A DNA stretch of 64,000 nucleotides, from the NCBI RefSeq assembly GCF_900142845.1, contig NZ_FSRU01000002.1:62001-126000 (forward strand). The letters are read 5' to 3'. Origin of the DNA: Paraburkholderia phenazinium. GTDB lineage: Bacteria > Pseudomonadota > Gammaproteobacteria > Burkholderiales > Burkholderiaceae. Each line of letters opens with the position of its first letter. Positions within the stretch are counted from its first letter, which is position 1. The notes below the pieces were generated by a model, which saw nothing but the letters and a program-made list of their open reading frames with translations, had not been told where the DNA came from and did no database searches. The position numbers and the translations under genes are program-made. Positions 18,318-27,424 of the stretch are shown one piece after another.

Positions 18318-19244
18318 TTAAGCCTGTTGCGGCGCCGCGGGTACCTCAACCGGCACCCCCTTGCGCCAGCGCACCGTAGCCAGCAACGACGCCGCCACGA
18401 TCAACCCGCCGCCGACCCACGCCATCGGCGCGATCCGCTCGCCTAACCACAGGCACGCGAACAGCGCGCCAAACGCCGGCTCACTACCCATCAGCAGCGC
18501 GACGCGCGTCGGGCTGCTGCGTTTGATTCCATAGTTCTGCGCAAAGAACGCGAACAGCGTGCAGGCGAGCACCAGATAGAACACGCTGCCCCAGAACGTC
18601 GGATGCCCTGCAAACGACGGCACGGGTTGCCATTGGTCGCGGGCAAACAGCAGCGCCACGGCTGCGCTGCCGAATGCCACCACGCCGGATTGCACGGCGG
18701 TCACGGTCAAAGGCGGCAGTGCCGCATCGCGCATCACGCGCTTGGTCACGCAGACGGTCACAGCACGCAGAAGCGCGGCCGCGAGGATCAACGCATCGCC
18801 GGGACTGAGCGTGAAGGTGTCGCCTCCGGTCAGCAACCACGCACCGAGCAACGACAGCGCTACAGCCGCCCATTCGATGCGGCTCGGCCGGCGCTTCAGA
18901 AGCGACCACTCGACCAGCGGCGTCAACACCACGCACAGGCTGATGAGAAACGCCGCGTTGGCCGCGCGTGTGAGCAGCAGGCCGAAGGTCTCGCACAGAA
19001 AGATGCTGAACAGCAGCACGCCGGCGCCGAGCACGCCGCGCAAGGCGCGGGCGTCGGCATGACGCAGGGGCCGTAGCGCGGGCGACAGCACCACGAAGGT
19101 GATGCCGAAGCGCAACGCAAGCAGCCCGAGAACCGGGTAATAGGCGAGCGCGCTTTTGGCGACGCCATAGCTGGTACCCCACACCACGGCGACGGCGAGC
19201 AGCATCAGGTCGGACAGGAATTGCAGGCGTTCGGGTCTGGACAT
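18318..19244 (-). CDS. EamA/DMT-family transporter
   Basis: A 308-residue membrane protein with about ten helices in two EamA repeats (first half from LMLLAVAVVWGTSYGVAKS, second half starting near WGSVFYLVLACTLFAFF). The second repeat carries the typical SSPTRVALLMGSEPAFGALFACLWLGE motif. DMT proteins export amino acids or other metabolites. It is divergent from a LysR gene starting 126 bp away, which probably controls it. Substrate cannot be read from the sequence. Confidence 0.88.
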   Translation of the reverse strand: MSRPERLQFLSDLMLLAVAVVWGTSYGVAKSALAYYPVLGLLALRFGITFVVLSPALRPLRHADARALRGVLGAGVLLFSIFLCETFGLLLTRAANAAFLISLCVVLTPLVEWSLLKRRPSRIEWAAVALSLLGAWLLTGGDTFTLSPGDALILAAALLRAVTVCVTKRVMRDAALPPLTVTAVQSGVVAFGSAAVALLFARDQWQPVPSFAGHPTFWGSVFYLVLACTLFAFFAQNYGIKRSSPTRVALLMGSEPAFGALFACLWLGERIAPMAWVGGGLIVAASLLATVRWRKGVPVEVPAAPQQA

Positions 19245-19304
19245 GGCGAACCTCGGAGGACAGGTGCGTATTGTCCAGCCTTGCGTGCAGGGTGATAATC
19301 GGGC

Positions 19305-19329
19305 CGCGACGCATAGCTTTTGTGTCGCG
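19305..19329. promoter_or_regulatory. Possible operator between EamA and LysR genes
   Basis: CGCGACGC at 19305-19312 and GTGTCGCG at 19322-19329 form an imperfect inverted repeat (one mismatch) in the divergent intergenic region, 41 bp before the LysR start. LysR proteins bind dyads in such places, so this is a candidate site. Confidence 0.35.
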
Positions 19330-19369
19330 CATGCATTAATCCAGCCGCGCTTCTCTTTCTACGGTCACG

Positions 19370-20290
19370 ATGAACCCCAACGAACTTTTCGCCCTGTTGC
19401 ACGATATGGCGGTGTTTGCGCGCGTTGTTGAGGCCGGCAATTTCTCGGTGGCGGCGCGCCAGCTCGGCAGCACGCCGTCGACGGTCAGCCGGCAGATCAA
19501 GCGTCTCGAGGACGCGCTCGCCACCCGCCTGCTGGAGCGCTCGACGCGCAAGGTGCGGGTCACCGAATCGGGTGCGCAGGTGGCGCGCTACTGCCGGGAG
19601 ATGGTGAGCGCCGCCGCGGGCGCGGTCGATGCCGCCGGTCAACTCGCCGGCCGCCCCCAAGGCAAGGTGAGCGTCAGCGCGCCGACGCAGTTCGCCCGCA
19701 CGGTGATCCACCCGCTCGTGCCGGGTTTCCTGCGCGCCTATCCGGAGGTCGATCTCCAACTGCTGTATGCGGACCACGACGTCGACCCGCTGGACGACGA
19801 TCTCGACCTCGTGATCCATTTGACCGAGCGGCCGCCACCCGGCCTGGCAGGGCGGCGGCTAGGGACGGTGCGCTGGCTGCTGTGTGCGTCGCAGGCCTAT
19901 CTGGACGCGCGCGGCACGCCGCAAGCGCCGCGCGAGCTCGCCCAGCACGACTGCATCTATCTCGGCGAAACGGCGGACGATAACCGCTGGCGTTTGCGGC
20001 GCGGCACGCACACGCAGACCGTCGAGGTGCGCGGGCGCTATATCGCCAATCATGCTGGCGCGCGGCTTGAAGCGGCGCAACAGGGCTTCGGCATCGCCAA
20101 CCTGCCGGAATTCGCGGCGGCGGATGCGCTCGCGCGTGGCGAACTGGTGCCGGTGTTGCCCGACTGGGCGCTCGAAGGACAGGCTTATGTGGGCACGGTG
20201 TGGCTGCTCTATCCGCCGAACCGGTTTTTGCCGTTGAAGGTGCGAGCCTTGATCGATTACCTGGTCGAGCATCTGCACGGCCTCGAATGA
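19370..20290 (+). CDS. LysR-family regulator
   Basis: A 306-residue LysR-type regulator. The helix-turn-helix lies at about residues 12-65 (VFARVVEAGNFSVAARQLGSTPSTVSRQIKRLED), followed by an effector domain of the CrgA/DmlR-like type, with the opening VSVSAPTQFARTVIHPLVPGFL. It is divergent from the EamA transporter and probably controls it. The next gene, a PPC-domain protein, begins 76 bp downstream and may be cotranscribed. Confidence 0.9.
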   Translation: MNPNELFALLHDMAVFARVVEAGNFSVAARQLGSTPSTVSRQIKRLEDALATRLLERSTRKVRVTESGAQVARYCREMVSAAAGAVDAAGQLAGRPQGKVSVSAPTQFARTVIHPLVPGFLRAYPEVDLQLLYADHDVDPLDDDLDLVIHLTERPPPGLAGRRLGTVRWLLCASQAYLDARGTPQAPRELAQHDCIYLGETADDNRWRLRRGTHTQTVEVRGRYIANHAGARLEAAQQGFGIANLPEFAAADALARGELVPVLPDWALEGQAYVGTVWLLYPPNRFLPLKVRALIDYLVEHLHGLE

Positions 20291-20366
20291 CCGGACCTCA
20301 GGATGGCACAATAGGCGCAGCGTCCCGCCTTATCCCGCGTGAACCCTGCCAACCAGGAGCCGAGCG

Positions 20367-20774
20367 ATGCAAACCCATCCCGTGCGCCTTTCCCCGGGCG
20401 ACGACCTGCGCGGCGCGCTCGAAGACGTGCTGCGCGCACGCAATCTGACGGCGGCCTTCGTGCTGCAGGGCATCGGCAGCCTGAGCGTCGCGCAGTTGCG
20501 CTTCGCCGGTGTCGACCAGCCCACCGAGTTACGCGGTGACCTCGAAATTCTCACGCTGGCCGGTTCGATCTCGCCCGATGGCGCGCATCTGCACATGTCC
20601 GTTGCCGACGCGCGCGGCCAGGTGTTCGGCGGACACGTGGCGCGCGGCTGCAGCGTTCGCACGACGGCGGAGATCTTGCTGGCGCTGCTGCCCGAGCATC
20701 GTTTCTCACGCGAGCACGATGCGCGTTCAGGTTTCCCGGAACTTGTGATCCGGCCTGAATCGCATCAGGCGTGA
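20367..20774 (+). CDS. PPC/DUF296-domain protein
   Basis: A 135-residue single-domain protein of the PPC (DUF296) family, which forms trimers and is found fused to AT-hooks in plants but alone in bacteria. Visible marks are the opening PGDDLRGALEDV, the strand AFVLQGIGSLSVAQLRF, the glutamate-rich LRGDLEILTLAGSISPDGAHLHMSV and GGHVARGCSVRTTAEIL with the conserved histidines. Ribosome site CAGGAG precedes the ATG. Molecular function is unknown in bacteria. Its stop is one base from the stop of the convergent BtpA gene. Confidence 0.85.
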   Translation: MQTHPVRLSPGDDLRGALEDVLRARNLTAAFVLQGIGSLSVAQLRFAGVDQPTELRGDLEILTLAGSISPDGAHLHMSVADARGQVFGGHVARGCSVRTTAEILLALLPEHRFSREHDARSGFPELVIRPESHQA

Positions 20775-20775
20775 A

Positions 20776-21615
20776 TTAGCGCGCCGCTTGCATGAAGGCG
20801 CGGACTTTCGCTTCGTCGACCGGATTCCACCAGACGCCGCCCACCTTCAACGAACTCGCGACGATCACGCCGTCGACGATGGAAAGAATCTCCGCGACGT
20901 TGCGCTCGGTGCAGCCGCTGCCCACCAGCAACGGCAAGGTGGTCGCGGCGCGAATCTGCCGCAGGTAATCCGGGCTGGCGGCGTCGCCGGTGCGCTGGCC
21001 GGTGGCGATGATCGCATCGGCATCGAAGAATTCCACGTCGCGCACCAACTCCTCCAGCGCGCGGTCCGCGACAATCGCATGCGCGCCGTGCTTGACGTGC
21101 GCATCCGCGAATACGCTGATGCCGTCGGCCCGCAGGCGCGCGCGGTAGCGCAATGCGCTGGCGGCGGCCCCTTCGATCAAGCCCTCGTTCGCGACATACG
21201 CGTTGGCCCACTGATTGACCCGCACGAAGGCCGCCTGGCTCGCCGCGGCGATTGCGAGCGCCGGAATCGCCGCATTCGCGAGCACGTTGATGCCGATCGG
21301 CAGGCCGGTTTCCCGCGCGATGCGATCCGCCGTCACGGCCATGAACGCCGAGGTCTCATGACCGATATCGTCCGGCTTCGAGAACGGCACGTCGCCGTGA
21401 TTTTCGATGATCAGGCCATCGACGCCGCCGCTCGCATAAGCGAGCGCATCGGCGCGCGCGGCCGCATACAACGCTTCGCTCGACGCGCCCTGATAGCGCG
21501 GCGAACCGGGGAACGCCGGACAGTGAATCACGCCGATCACCACACTGCGAGGGCGGCCAAAAATCTGCGCGACGCAGTCGAGACGTCCACGGCCAACACC
21601 AGAAGAAGTTTCCAT
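20776..21615 (-). CDS. BtpA/SgcQ-family TIM-barrel protein
   Basis: A 279-residue protein of the BtpA/SgcQ family. Marks are VIGVIHCPAFPGSPRY at the start, GVDGLIIENHGDVPF, INVLANAAIPALAIA, FVRVNQWANAYV and, near the end, PLLVGSGCTERNVAEIL with DGVIVASSLKVGG, a phosphate-binding-like TIM-barrel C-terminus. BtpA was named for photosystem I in cyanobacteria; members in sugar operons (E. coli sgc) have no proven reaction. Here it is the last gene after a PfkB kinase (6 bp gap), so it probably acts on the phosphorylated product, perhaps as an aldolase, lyase or phosphoribosyl-type enzyme. That role is inference. Confidence 0.85.
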   Translation of the reverse strand: METSSGVGRGRLDCVAQIFGRPRSVVIGVIHCPAFPGSPRYQGASSEALYAAARADALAYASGGVDGLIIENHGDVPFSKPDDIGHETSAFMAVTADRIARETGLPIGINVLANAAIPALAIAAASQAAFVRVNQWANAYVANEGLIEGAAASALRYRARLRADGISVFADAHVKHGAHAIVADRALEELVRDVEFFDADAIIATGQRTGDAASPDYLRQIRAATTLPLLVGSGCTERNVAEILSIVDGVIVASSLKVGGVWWNPVDEAKVRAFMQAAR

Positions 21616-21621
21616 ATCGAT

Positions 21622-22551
21622 TCAACTTGCCTGAAGGGGAGGAACGGAGGAGTGCAGCAAATCGCGCGTCGTCGCGCGGTCGGGAAAGCTGGCTTGCGCC
21701 CCGCGTCGCGCGACGGCATAGGCGGCCACGGTCTGGGCCCAGCGCAGCGCGAGCGGCATGGCGAGGTCTTGCGCCAGCGCGGCGAGCAGCGTGCCGCAGA
21801 ATGCATCGCCGGCGCCGACGGTATCCACGGCATGGGTGGGTATCGCGGCGAGACGGTAAATGCCGTTGTCGTTGCACCAGAGTACGCCGTTTGCGCCAAG
21901 CGTCACGCAGACCTCGCGGGCACCGGCGCGATGCAATGCCGTGGCCGCCTGCGCGGCATCATCTTGCGCGGTGAGCGTCGCGGCTTCGACGCGGTTGACC
22001 ACCAGCAGATCCACGTCGGCCAGCATGGGCATGCAATCGAAGCAGACGGGTCCGGGATTGAGCAAGGTACGGCGCGCGTTGAAGCGCGCCGCGCATAAGA
22101 CGTCGGCGGTGACGTCGGCGCTCAGGTTGCCTTGCAAGGCGATCCAGTCGCCGGCGCGGGTGGCGTCGAGTACGGCGCCGGGCTCGGGGTGAAACCCCGC
22201 TGCGACTTCGTTGCGCGTGACGATGGTGTTCTCGCCTTGAGCGTCGACGGTGACGATGGAGAGATCGGTCGGGCGGGGCACGCGCAGCACATGTTGCGTG
22301 TCGATGCCTTCGGCGTTCAGATGGGCGATCAGCCGGTCGCCGTCCGCGTCCTGGCCGACCGCCGCAAACAGTTGCGTGGATGTGCCCGCGCGTGTCGCCG
22401 CCAGCGCCTGATTGGCACCCTTGCCGCCGAAGTCGGAGGCGCTTTGCAGGGCGAGCGAGGTTTCGCCGGCGAGCGGCAGATGCGCGACGCGCAGGCTCAG
22501 ATCGATCGCCGCATTGCCGACCACGCAGACGCGTTCCTGGCGATGCGTCAT
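21622..22551 (-). CDS. PfkB-family carbohydrate kinase (ribokinase-like)
   Basis: A 309-residue sugar kinase. The N-terminal GNAAIDLSLRV and the substrate-binding GGKGANQALAATRAG are typical of ribokinase-like enzymes, and the catalytic/anion-hole motif DTVGAGDAFCGTLLAAL with its Asp base lies near residue 250. It phosphorylates a sugar or nucleoside with ATP in the cytoplasm. The start abuts the stop of the amidotransferase-like gene and 6 bp separate it from the BtpA gene, so the three are one transcript. It belongs to the LacI-type regulon described at 23386. Confidence 0.9.
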   Translation of the reverse strand: MTHRQERVCVVGNAAIDLSLRVAHLPLAGETSLALQSASDFGGKGANQALAATRAGTSTQLFAAVGQDADGDRLIAHLNAEGIDTQHVLRVPRPTDLSIVTVDAQGENTIVTRNEVAAGFHPEPGAVLDATRAGDWIALQGNLSADVTADVLCAARFNARRTLLNPGPVCFDCMPMLADVDLLVVNRVEAATLTAQDDAAQAATALHRAGAREVCVTLGANGVLWCNDNGIYRLAAIPTHAVDTVGAGDAFCGTLLAALAQDLAMPLALRWAQTVAAYAVARRGAQASFPDRATTRDLLHSSVPPLQAS

Positions 22552-23328
22552 CTACTCGCCACCCGAACTCAGCCAGTCGAGGCAGTTCAGCCACAGGCGC
22601 GCGTTGCCGTCCCAGTCCGAGAATTCCGGCGGCAGCCAGTGATGCGACATGTCGCTGGTCCACGCAAGCGTGCGGCCCTTGCCATACGTGCCGGCAACCA
22701 GTAACGGATGCCCGGTCTCCGGCACGGTCGCAATCAGCGTGGCGTCCGGCTTGAGCTGGACTTCGTTGTAGCCGAGCAGATGCGGCCACGCGGTGCCGAG
22801 TCCATCGACGAGCGGATGCGCGGCGACCACCTGCGGCGTGAAGCCTTCGGGCACTTCGACGCGGTCGTCGTAGGGCAGGCAGGTCACCGGCAGTACCTCT
22901 TCGACGGGCGTGCCGCGAAACCGCGCGCTGCCATTGATGCCCTGAAAGCTCAGATAGCCGCCGACCATCATCAGCCCGCCGCCCGCCGCCACATACTCGC
23001 GCAGCAGCTTGAGCCGGTTCGGCGTGCGCTGGCTTTTGGCCCACGTATCGGGGTGCAGCAGCAGCGTATTGGCGCCGATGTCGGACAGGATGATCGCCTC
23101 ATAGGCGAGCAGGCCTTCGAGCGTGCTCGGAAAGTCCTCCTGCGCCTCATGGCTCGGCATATGGCGGATCGTGTAACGGCTGTCTTTCAGCGCATCGAGG
23201 AACAGCTTCGCGCCGTTGTGATACGTCACGGTCGGAAACTGGTCGAAGCCTTTGATGTGCGTTGCCGTGCTGGTCCAGCTTTCCCCCGCAAGCAGGATCG
23301 AATGCGCGGAATGAGCGGATGGGGTCAT
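22552..23328 (-). CDS. Glutamine amidotransferase-like protein (PF07090/DUF1355-like)
   Basis: A 258-residue protein of the flavodoxin-like class I glutamine amidotransferase superfamily, in the ThuA/DUF1355 neighbourhood. It begins SILLAGESWTSTATHIKGFD, shows YEAIILSDIGANTLLL and GGGLMMVGGYLSFQG where the nucleophile-elbow region would be (no Cys there, so classic glutaminase activity is unlikely), and ends in a TSDMSHHWLPPEF histidine pair. The function is unknown; related proteins sit in sugar catabolic loci. It is the first gene of the second transcript, 58 bp downstream of the LacI-type operator. Confidence 0.75.
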   Translation of the reverse strand: MTPSAHSAHSILLAGESWTSTATHIKGFDQFPTVTYHNGAKLFLDALKDSRYTIRHMPSHEAQEDFPSTLEGLLAYEAIILSDIGANTLLLHPDTWAKSQRTPNRLKLLREYVAAGGGLMMVGGYLSFQGINGSARFRGTPVEEVLPVTCLPYDDRVEVPEGFTPQVVAAHPLVDGLGTAWPHLLGYNEVQLKPDATLIATVPETGHPLLVAGTYGKGRTLAWTSDMSHHWLPPEFSDWDGNARLWLNCLDWLSSGGE

Positions 23329-23383
23329 GCGAAATCTCCTTTAAGGCACGTGTGCCAGCCGTGTCGGCGGCGGCACACGCGGC

Positions 23384-23412
23384 GTTAAACCGGTTTACCG
23401 TTCAGTCGGCAA
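23384..23412 (-). promoter_or_regulatory. Promoter with LacI-type operator, second transcript
   Basis: The perfect palindrome TAAACCGGTTTA lies at 23386-23397. On the minus strand a candidate -35 TTGCCG (23412-23407) and -10 TTTAAC (23389-23384) are 17 bp apart, so the operator fills the spacer and -10. It faces the gene starting at 23328. The same palindrome recurs at 27425. Confidence 0.7.
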
Positions 23413-23445
23413 TCGCCAATGGGCGGCGGGAGTGCGCGCCTTCAT

Positions 23446-24528
23446 TCAGCGTTGCCGCGAAAAGACCTTCGCCGGATTGGCGATCATCATGGTTTCGATC
23501 TGCGGGTTCGTCACGCCATGGCGTCGCAACCGCGGCACGAAATGCTTGAGGATGTAACCGTAGCCATAGCCGCCGTAGCGGGTCAGCATGGTCTTGAGAA
23601 ACACGTCTTGCGACATCAGCAGCCGGTCGACGAAGCCCGCGTCGATCAGCGCCTTGATGGCCCGCGCGTTCTCTTCATCCGATGGCGACTGCGCGTCCTC
23701 ATCGGCGTAGTAGTAGTCCATGCCGATCATGTCGTATTCGAGCCAGGCGCCACGCCGCGCCAGGGTGTGCTGGTACTCCGTGTCCATGTGGCTGGGGTTC
23801 ATGTGGCATAGCACGGTGTGTTGCAGGTCGGCGCCTTCGGCCTCGACGACGTCCAGCACGCGGTGTCCATGGCGCACCCAGCCTGGCAGATGGATCGAGA
23901 GCGGCACGCGGGTCGCGGCGCTCGCGCGCGCGGCCGCCCGCAGCGACTTTTCTTCGTTGGGCGTGAAGGCTGCGGAGACCCCGATCTCGCCGATCAGGCC
24001 GGCCACGACGTCGGGCTTGTCGTGCGCACCGCCGACTTCGAAAATCAGTTGCTCGGCCAGATCGTCGATCGACCGCTCGCTGACGTAGCGGGGATGCGAG
24101 GGCTCCAGATAAAAGCCGGTGGACATCACAATGTTGAGCCCCGTGCGCCGCGCCACGACTTGCAACGCGGCCGGGTCGCGGCCAATGCCGAGGTTGGTCG
24201 GATCCACCACCGTCTCGCCGCCCAGCTCGCGAAAGCGCATCAGTTCGTCGATCGCGGCTTCGACATCGAACAGTTGGCAGTTGTCGCGGTTCATCAACGG
24301 ATTCATCCGCAGCGCGCCCAGAATGCCGATATGCACCTTCTGCTCGCCGATCTCGCGATCGCCGCAACATGAAGGCGGCACCCACTTGCCCGACGCATCC
24401 AGCAGGATGTGCTCATGCATCAGCGTGACGCCCATCTGCGCGACCGGCAGCGGGCCGAGCACGGTCATCACGTAGCCGCTGTCCACGCCGATGGGCAGCG
24501 GGGAAGCGTGGCGGAAAATCGACCTCAT
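23446..24528 (-). CDS. Phosphotriesterase-family hydrolase (PTE-related, probable lactonase)
   Basis: A 360-residue binuclear-metal TIM-barrel hydrolase. The ribosome site TAAGGAG overlaps the stop of the permease gene. Metal ligands are visible: HEH in TLMHEHILLD, Glu in GLIGEIGVS (Glu replaces the carboxylated Lys of true phosphotriesterase, as in E. coli Php), His in LSIHLPGW, His in VLCHMNPSHMD and the catalytic Asp in LLMSQDVFLK. Members of this Glu-type branch hydrolyse lactones or similar esters; several act on sugar lactones. Being cotranscribed with a sugar-type ABC transporter suggests it opens the imported compound or its oxidised form. No signal peptide. Confidence 0.88.
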   Translation of the reverse strand: MRSIFRHASPLPIGVDSGYVMTVLGPLPVAQMGVTLMHEHILLDASGKWVPPSCCGDREIGEQKVHIGILGALRMNPLMNRDNCQLFDVEAAIDELMRFRELGGETVVDPTNLGIGRDPAALQVVARRTGLNIVMSTGFYLEPSHPRYVSERSIDDLAEQLIFEVGGAHDKPDVVAGLIGEIGVSAAFTPNEEKSLRAAARASAATRVPLSIHLPGWVRHGHRVLDVVEAEGADLQHTVLCHMNPSHMDTEYQHTLARRGAWLEYDMIGMDYYYADEDAQSPSDEENARAIKALIDAGFVDRLLMSQDVFLKTMLTRYGGYGYGYILKHFVPRLRRHGVTNPQIETMMIANPAKVFSRQR

Positions 24529-24541
24529 CGCTTGACGCTCC

Positions 24542-25537
24542 TTAGCCCTTGCGACTGCGTTGCGGCGAGAAAATGCGCGTGTTCATCCAGATGGCGAGCA
24601 GCATGATGGCGCCCTGGATGATCTGCGTATAGAACGGCGAGACGTGAATCAGGATCAGCCCGTTGCCGAGCACGGCGATCGTGAGCGCGCCCAGCAGCGT
24701 GCCGAGAATGGTGCCGCGGCCGCCGAACAGATTCGTACTCCCGAGCACCACCGCGGCGATCACCGCGAGTTCGAAGCCGACCCCCTGATTCGACGAACCG
24801 CTGCCCAGACGCGCGGTGGTGATGAGTCCCGCAAGCCCGGCCGCCGCGCCGCTGAGGATGTAGACCTTCAACGTCACGATGCGCACGTTGACGCCGGCCC
24901 GCCGCACGCCTTCCGCATTCGTGCCGATGCCGACCACGTAGCGTCCAAAGCGCATGTGCCGCAAGGCAAACCAGCCGGCAAGCAGCGTCGCGATGGAGAT
25001 TACGGCGGGCATCGGCACGCCGAGCAGATGTCCGCGGCCGAGTTGCACGAACCAGCCGTCGTTTTCGATCGGCACGGAATAGCCCTGCGTGATCAGCAGC
25101 GCAAGGCCGCGCACCACCGAGAGCGTGCCGAGCGTGACGATGAAGGCCGGCATGCCCGCCCAGGCGATGAAGTAACCGTTGATCGCACCGATCAGCGCAC
25201 CGAGCAGGAGGCCGCCGATCAGCACGACGCCGTCCGCCACACCCGCATGCAGCGCGATGGCGGCAAGCGCGCCCACCAGCGCGAGGGTCGAGCCGATCGA
25301 CAGGTCGATGCCGCCGGTGGTGATCACGAGCGTCATCGCGGTTGCGACGATCAGGAGCGGTGCGCTCTGGCGCAGCACGTTCAGCAGGTTGCCGGTGGTG
25401 AGGAAGGTATCGGTGGCGAAACTGAAGGCGACGGCGCAGCACACAAAGAACACCGCGATGCTGGCAACCCCCGCGTTGCCGCCGAGCCGGTTCTGCAGCG
25501 AGCGGTGCGGCGCCTTCGGGTCCTTTTCCTTTTGCAT
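24542..25537 (-). CDS. Sugar ABC transporter permease (RbsC family)
   Basis: A 331-residue inner-membrane permease with 8-10 helices. Start ATG 25537 is chosen (GTGGAAA upstream); a GTG at 25549 is possible. Family marks are TLVITTGGIDLSIGSTLALVGALAA, the cytoplasmic loop AEGVRRAGVNVRIVTLKVYILSG, and VLGSTNLFGGRGTILGTLLGALTIAVLGNGL. It works with the ATPase and binding protein encoded just upstream to import a sugar-like compound. Gene order binding protein, ATPase, permease, with gaps of a few bases, shows one operon. Confidence 0.93.
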   Translation of the reverse strand: MQKEKDPKAPHRSLQNRLGGNAGVASIAVFFVCCAVAFSFATDTFLTTGNLLNVLRQSAPLLIVATAMTLVITTGGIDLSIGSTLALVGALAAIALHAGVADGVVLIGGLLLGALIGAINGYFIAWAGMPAFIVTLGTLSVVRGLALLITQGYSVPIENDGWFVQLGRGHLLGVPMPAVISIATLLAGWFALRHMRFGRYVVGIGTNAEGVRRAGVNVRIVTLKVYILSGAAAGLAGLITTARLGSGSSNQGVGFELAVIAAVVLGSTNLFGGRGTILGTLLGALTIAVLGNGLILIHVSPFYTQIIQGAIMLLAIWMNTRIFSPQRSRKG

Positions 25538-25551
25538 GGCGATTTCCACGA

Positions 25552-26340
25552 TCAGTTCTCCGCAAGAGCCCGCGCCGAGCGCGCTTTGAATTTACGTCCG
25601 ACGATCAGGTCGACGATCTCCTCGAGATTCGTCTCGCCGATCTTGCGGTCCGCCACGTTCTGTCCTTCGTACATCACGCTGATGCGGTCGCAGACGAGAA
25701 ACAGGTCCTGCAGGCGATGGCTGATCAGGATCACGCTGACGCCGCGGCGGCTGATGGTCTGCACCAGTTCGAGTACGGCTTCGACTTCGGCCACGGCGAG
25801 CGCCGCGGTGGGCTCGTCCATGATCAGCACTTTCGGGTCGAACGACACCGCGCGCGAAATCGCAATGGCCTGACGCTGGCCGCCCGAGAGGTTTTCGACA
25901 TCGAGACGCGTGCTCGGAATGCGGATGCCCAGACCGTCGAGCATCTCGCGGGCGTCGTGATGCATCTTCGCGTGATCGAGCATGGGGATGCCCAGCATGC
26001 GCCGCATCGGCTCGCGGCCGAAGAACAGGTTGCCGGCCACATCCACCGTATCGCAGAGCGACAGGTCCTGATAGACCATTTCGATGCGATGCTTGCGGGC
26101 GTCGCCGGGGTCTTCGAAACGCACCGGCTCGCCGTCGATTTCGATGCGGCCGCTATCGGGAATCACCGCGCCCGCCAGCACCTTCGACACCGTGGATTTG
26201 CCCGCGCCGTTATCGCCCACCAGTCCGAGCACTTCACCCGGCGCCACTTCCAGAGTCACCCCGCGCAACGACTGAACAGCGCCGTAGCTCTTGGTGATGT
26301 TTTCCATGCGTACGCGTGGAGGGATGGCATCGCTGTTCAT
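25552..26340 (-). CDS. Sugar ABC transporter ATPase, single-domain (FrcA-like)
   Basis: A 262-residue ATPase with one nucleotide-binding domain, unlike the two fused domains of RbsA, so it should act as a homodimer like FrcA. Walker A is GDNGAGKST, the Q-loop VYQDLSL, the signature LSGGQRQAIAISRA, Walker B VLIMDEPTAAL and the switch histidine in LISHRLQD. It powers uptake through the RbsC-type permease. 33 bp separate it from the upstream binding-protein stop. Confidence 0.93.
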   Translation of the reverse strand: MNSDAIPPRVRMENITKSYGAVQSLRGVTLEVAPGEVLGLVGDNGAGKSTVSKVLAGAVIPDSGRIEIDGEPVRFEDPGDARKHRIEMVYQDLSLCDTVDVAGNLFFGREPMRRMLGIPMLDHAKMHHDAREMLDGLGIRIPSTRLDVENLSGGQRQAIAISRAVSFDPKVLIMDEPTAALAVAEVEAVLELVQTISRRGVSVILISHRLQDLFLVCDRISVMYEGQNVADRKIGETNLEEIVDLIVGRKFKARSARALAEN

Positions 26341-26373
26341 CTGGGTTTCCTCGTCCTGAACGGCACCGGCTGC

Positions 26374-27321
26374 TTACTTGAAGATAGCGCGGTATTTGTC
26401 CACATTCGCCTTGGTCACGATCGTGACGGGCACGGAGATGTTCTTGTCGACCGGCTGTCTGGCGATCAGCTTGAGCGCCGCGCCGACGGCCGCCTTGCCT
26501 TCGCCCTCGGGATCCTGCTGCACGACGGCGGTTACGAAGCCGGCGTCGATGCCCTTGATGGCCTGCGCACTCAAGTCCCAGCCGACGATCTTCAGGTGAT
26601 CGGTCGAGCCTTGCGAGAGGGCGGCCGCCACCAGGCCGATCAGCGCGGGTTCGCCCGTTGCGTAGACGATCTGCAGATTCGGATTGCCCGAAATCAGGTT
26701 CTCAGCCGCCGTTTGCGCCTGATCCTGCACGTTCTGGCCGTCGACGGTCGACACGATCTTCGCGCCCGGCGCACTCGCCACGCCTTCCTTGAAGCCATCG
26801 AGCCGCACGTTCTGGATGAACGAATTCAACGCGCCGACGACGCCGATCTGCGCCTTGCCGCCGAGGCTCCTGTTGATGTAGTTCGCCGTGTATTTGCCGA
26901 TATCCACGCCGACCTTCTTGTTGTCCACGCCCACCTGCACCGAGTTGTCGCCGTTCACGATGGCGTCGATGGTGACGACCGGAATGCCGGCCTTCTTCGC
27001 TTCGGTGATGGCGGGCTTGATGCCGTTGACGTCGATCGCGACCACCAGAATCGCATCGACCTTCTGCTGAATATACGTCTCGATCGCGTTGTTTTGCGCG
27101 TTCGGGTCGTTGTTCGAGTTGTAGATCTCCAGATTGACGCCGGCCGCTTTCGCCGCGGCCTGCGCGCCCTGGTCCATCTGTGTGAAGAAAAGCGCTTCCT
27201 GGTTGATCTGCACGAGGGCGATCTTCTTCTTGTCCGCGGCGCACGCGGATCCGGCGGCGCTCAACACCGACAGCGCAAGGAGGGTGGCGGCGAGCCGGCG
27301 CAAAGGTAGTGCTGCGTTCAT
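26374..27321 (-). CDS. Periplasmic sugar-binding protein (RbsB type)
   Basis: A 315-residue binding protein starting at ATG 27321, with AAAGGGA upstream; a longer frame adds 52 unlikely residues. Residues 1-29 are a signal peptide ending in SACA/AD. The mature part opens KKKIALVQINQEALFFTQM and has EIYNSNNDPNAQNNAIETYIQQKVDAILV, the usual RbsB-like layout, with VVAIDVNGIKPAI and DAIVNGD in the ligand cleft. It delivers a sugar or polyol-like ligand. It is first in its transcript behind a TTGACA promoter and LacI-type operator. Confidence 0.92.
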   Translation of the reverse strand: MNAALPLRRLAATLLALSVLSAAGSACAADKKKIALVQINQEALFFTQMDQGAQAAAKAAGVNLEIYNSNNDPNAQNNAIETYIQQKVDAILVVAIDVNGIKPAITEAKKAGIPVVTIDAIVNGDNSVQVGVDNKKVGVDIGKYTANYINRSLGGKAQIGVVGALNSFIQNVRLDGFKEGVASAPGAKIVSTVDGQNVQDQAQTAAENLISGNPNLQIVYATGEPALIGLVAAALSQGSTDHLKIVGWDLSAQAIKGIDAGFVTAVVQQDPEGEGKAAVGAALKLIARQPVDKNISVPVTIVTKANVDKYRAIFK

Positions 27322-27424
27322 CGAAATCCCTTTTCTGAGTAAGCGGAGCGGCGCGCTGCAAGGCGTCGCCCCGGGAGTGGAAAAGACTTTCAAGGACGCA
27401 ACCGACATTGCGCCCGCCTTCTTG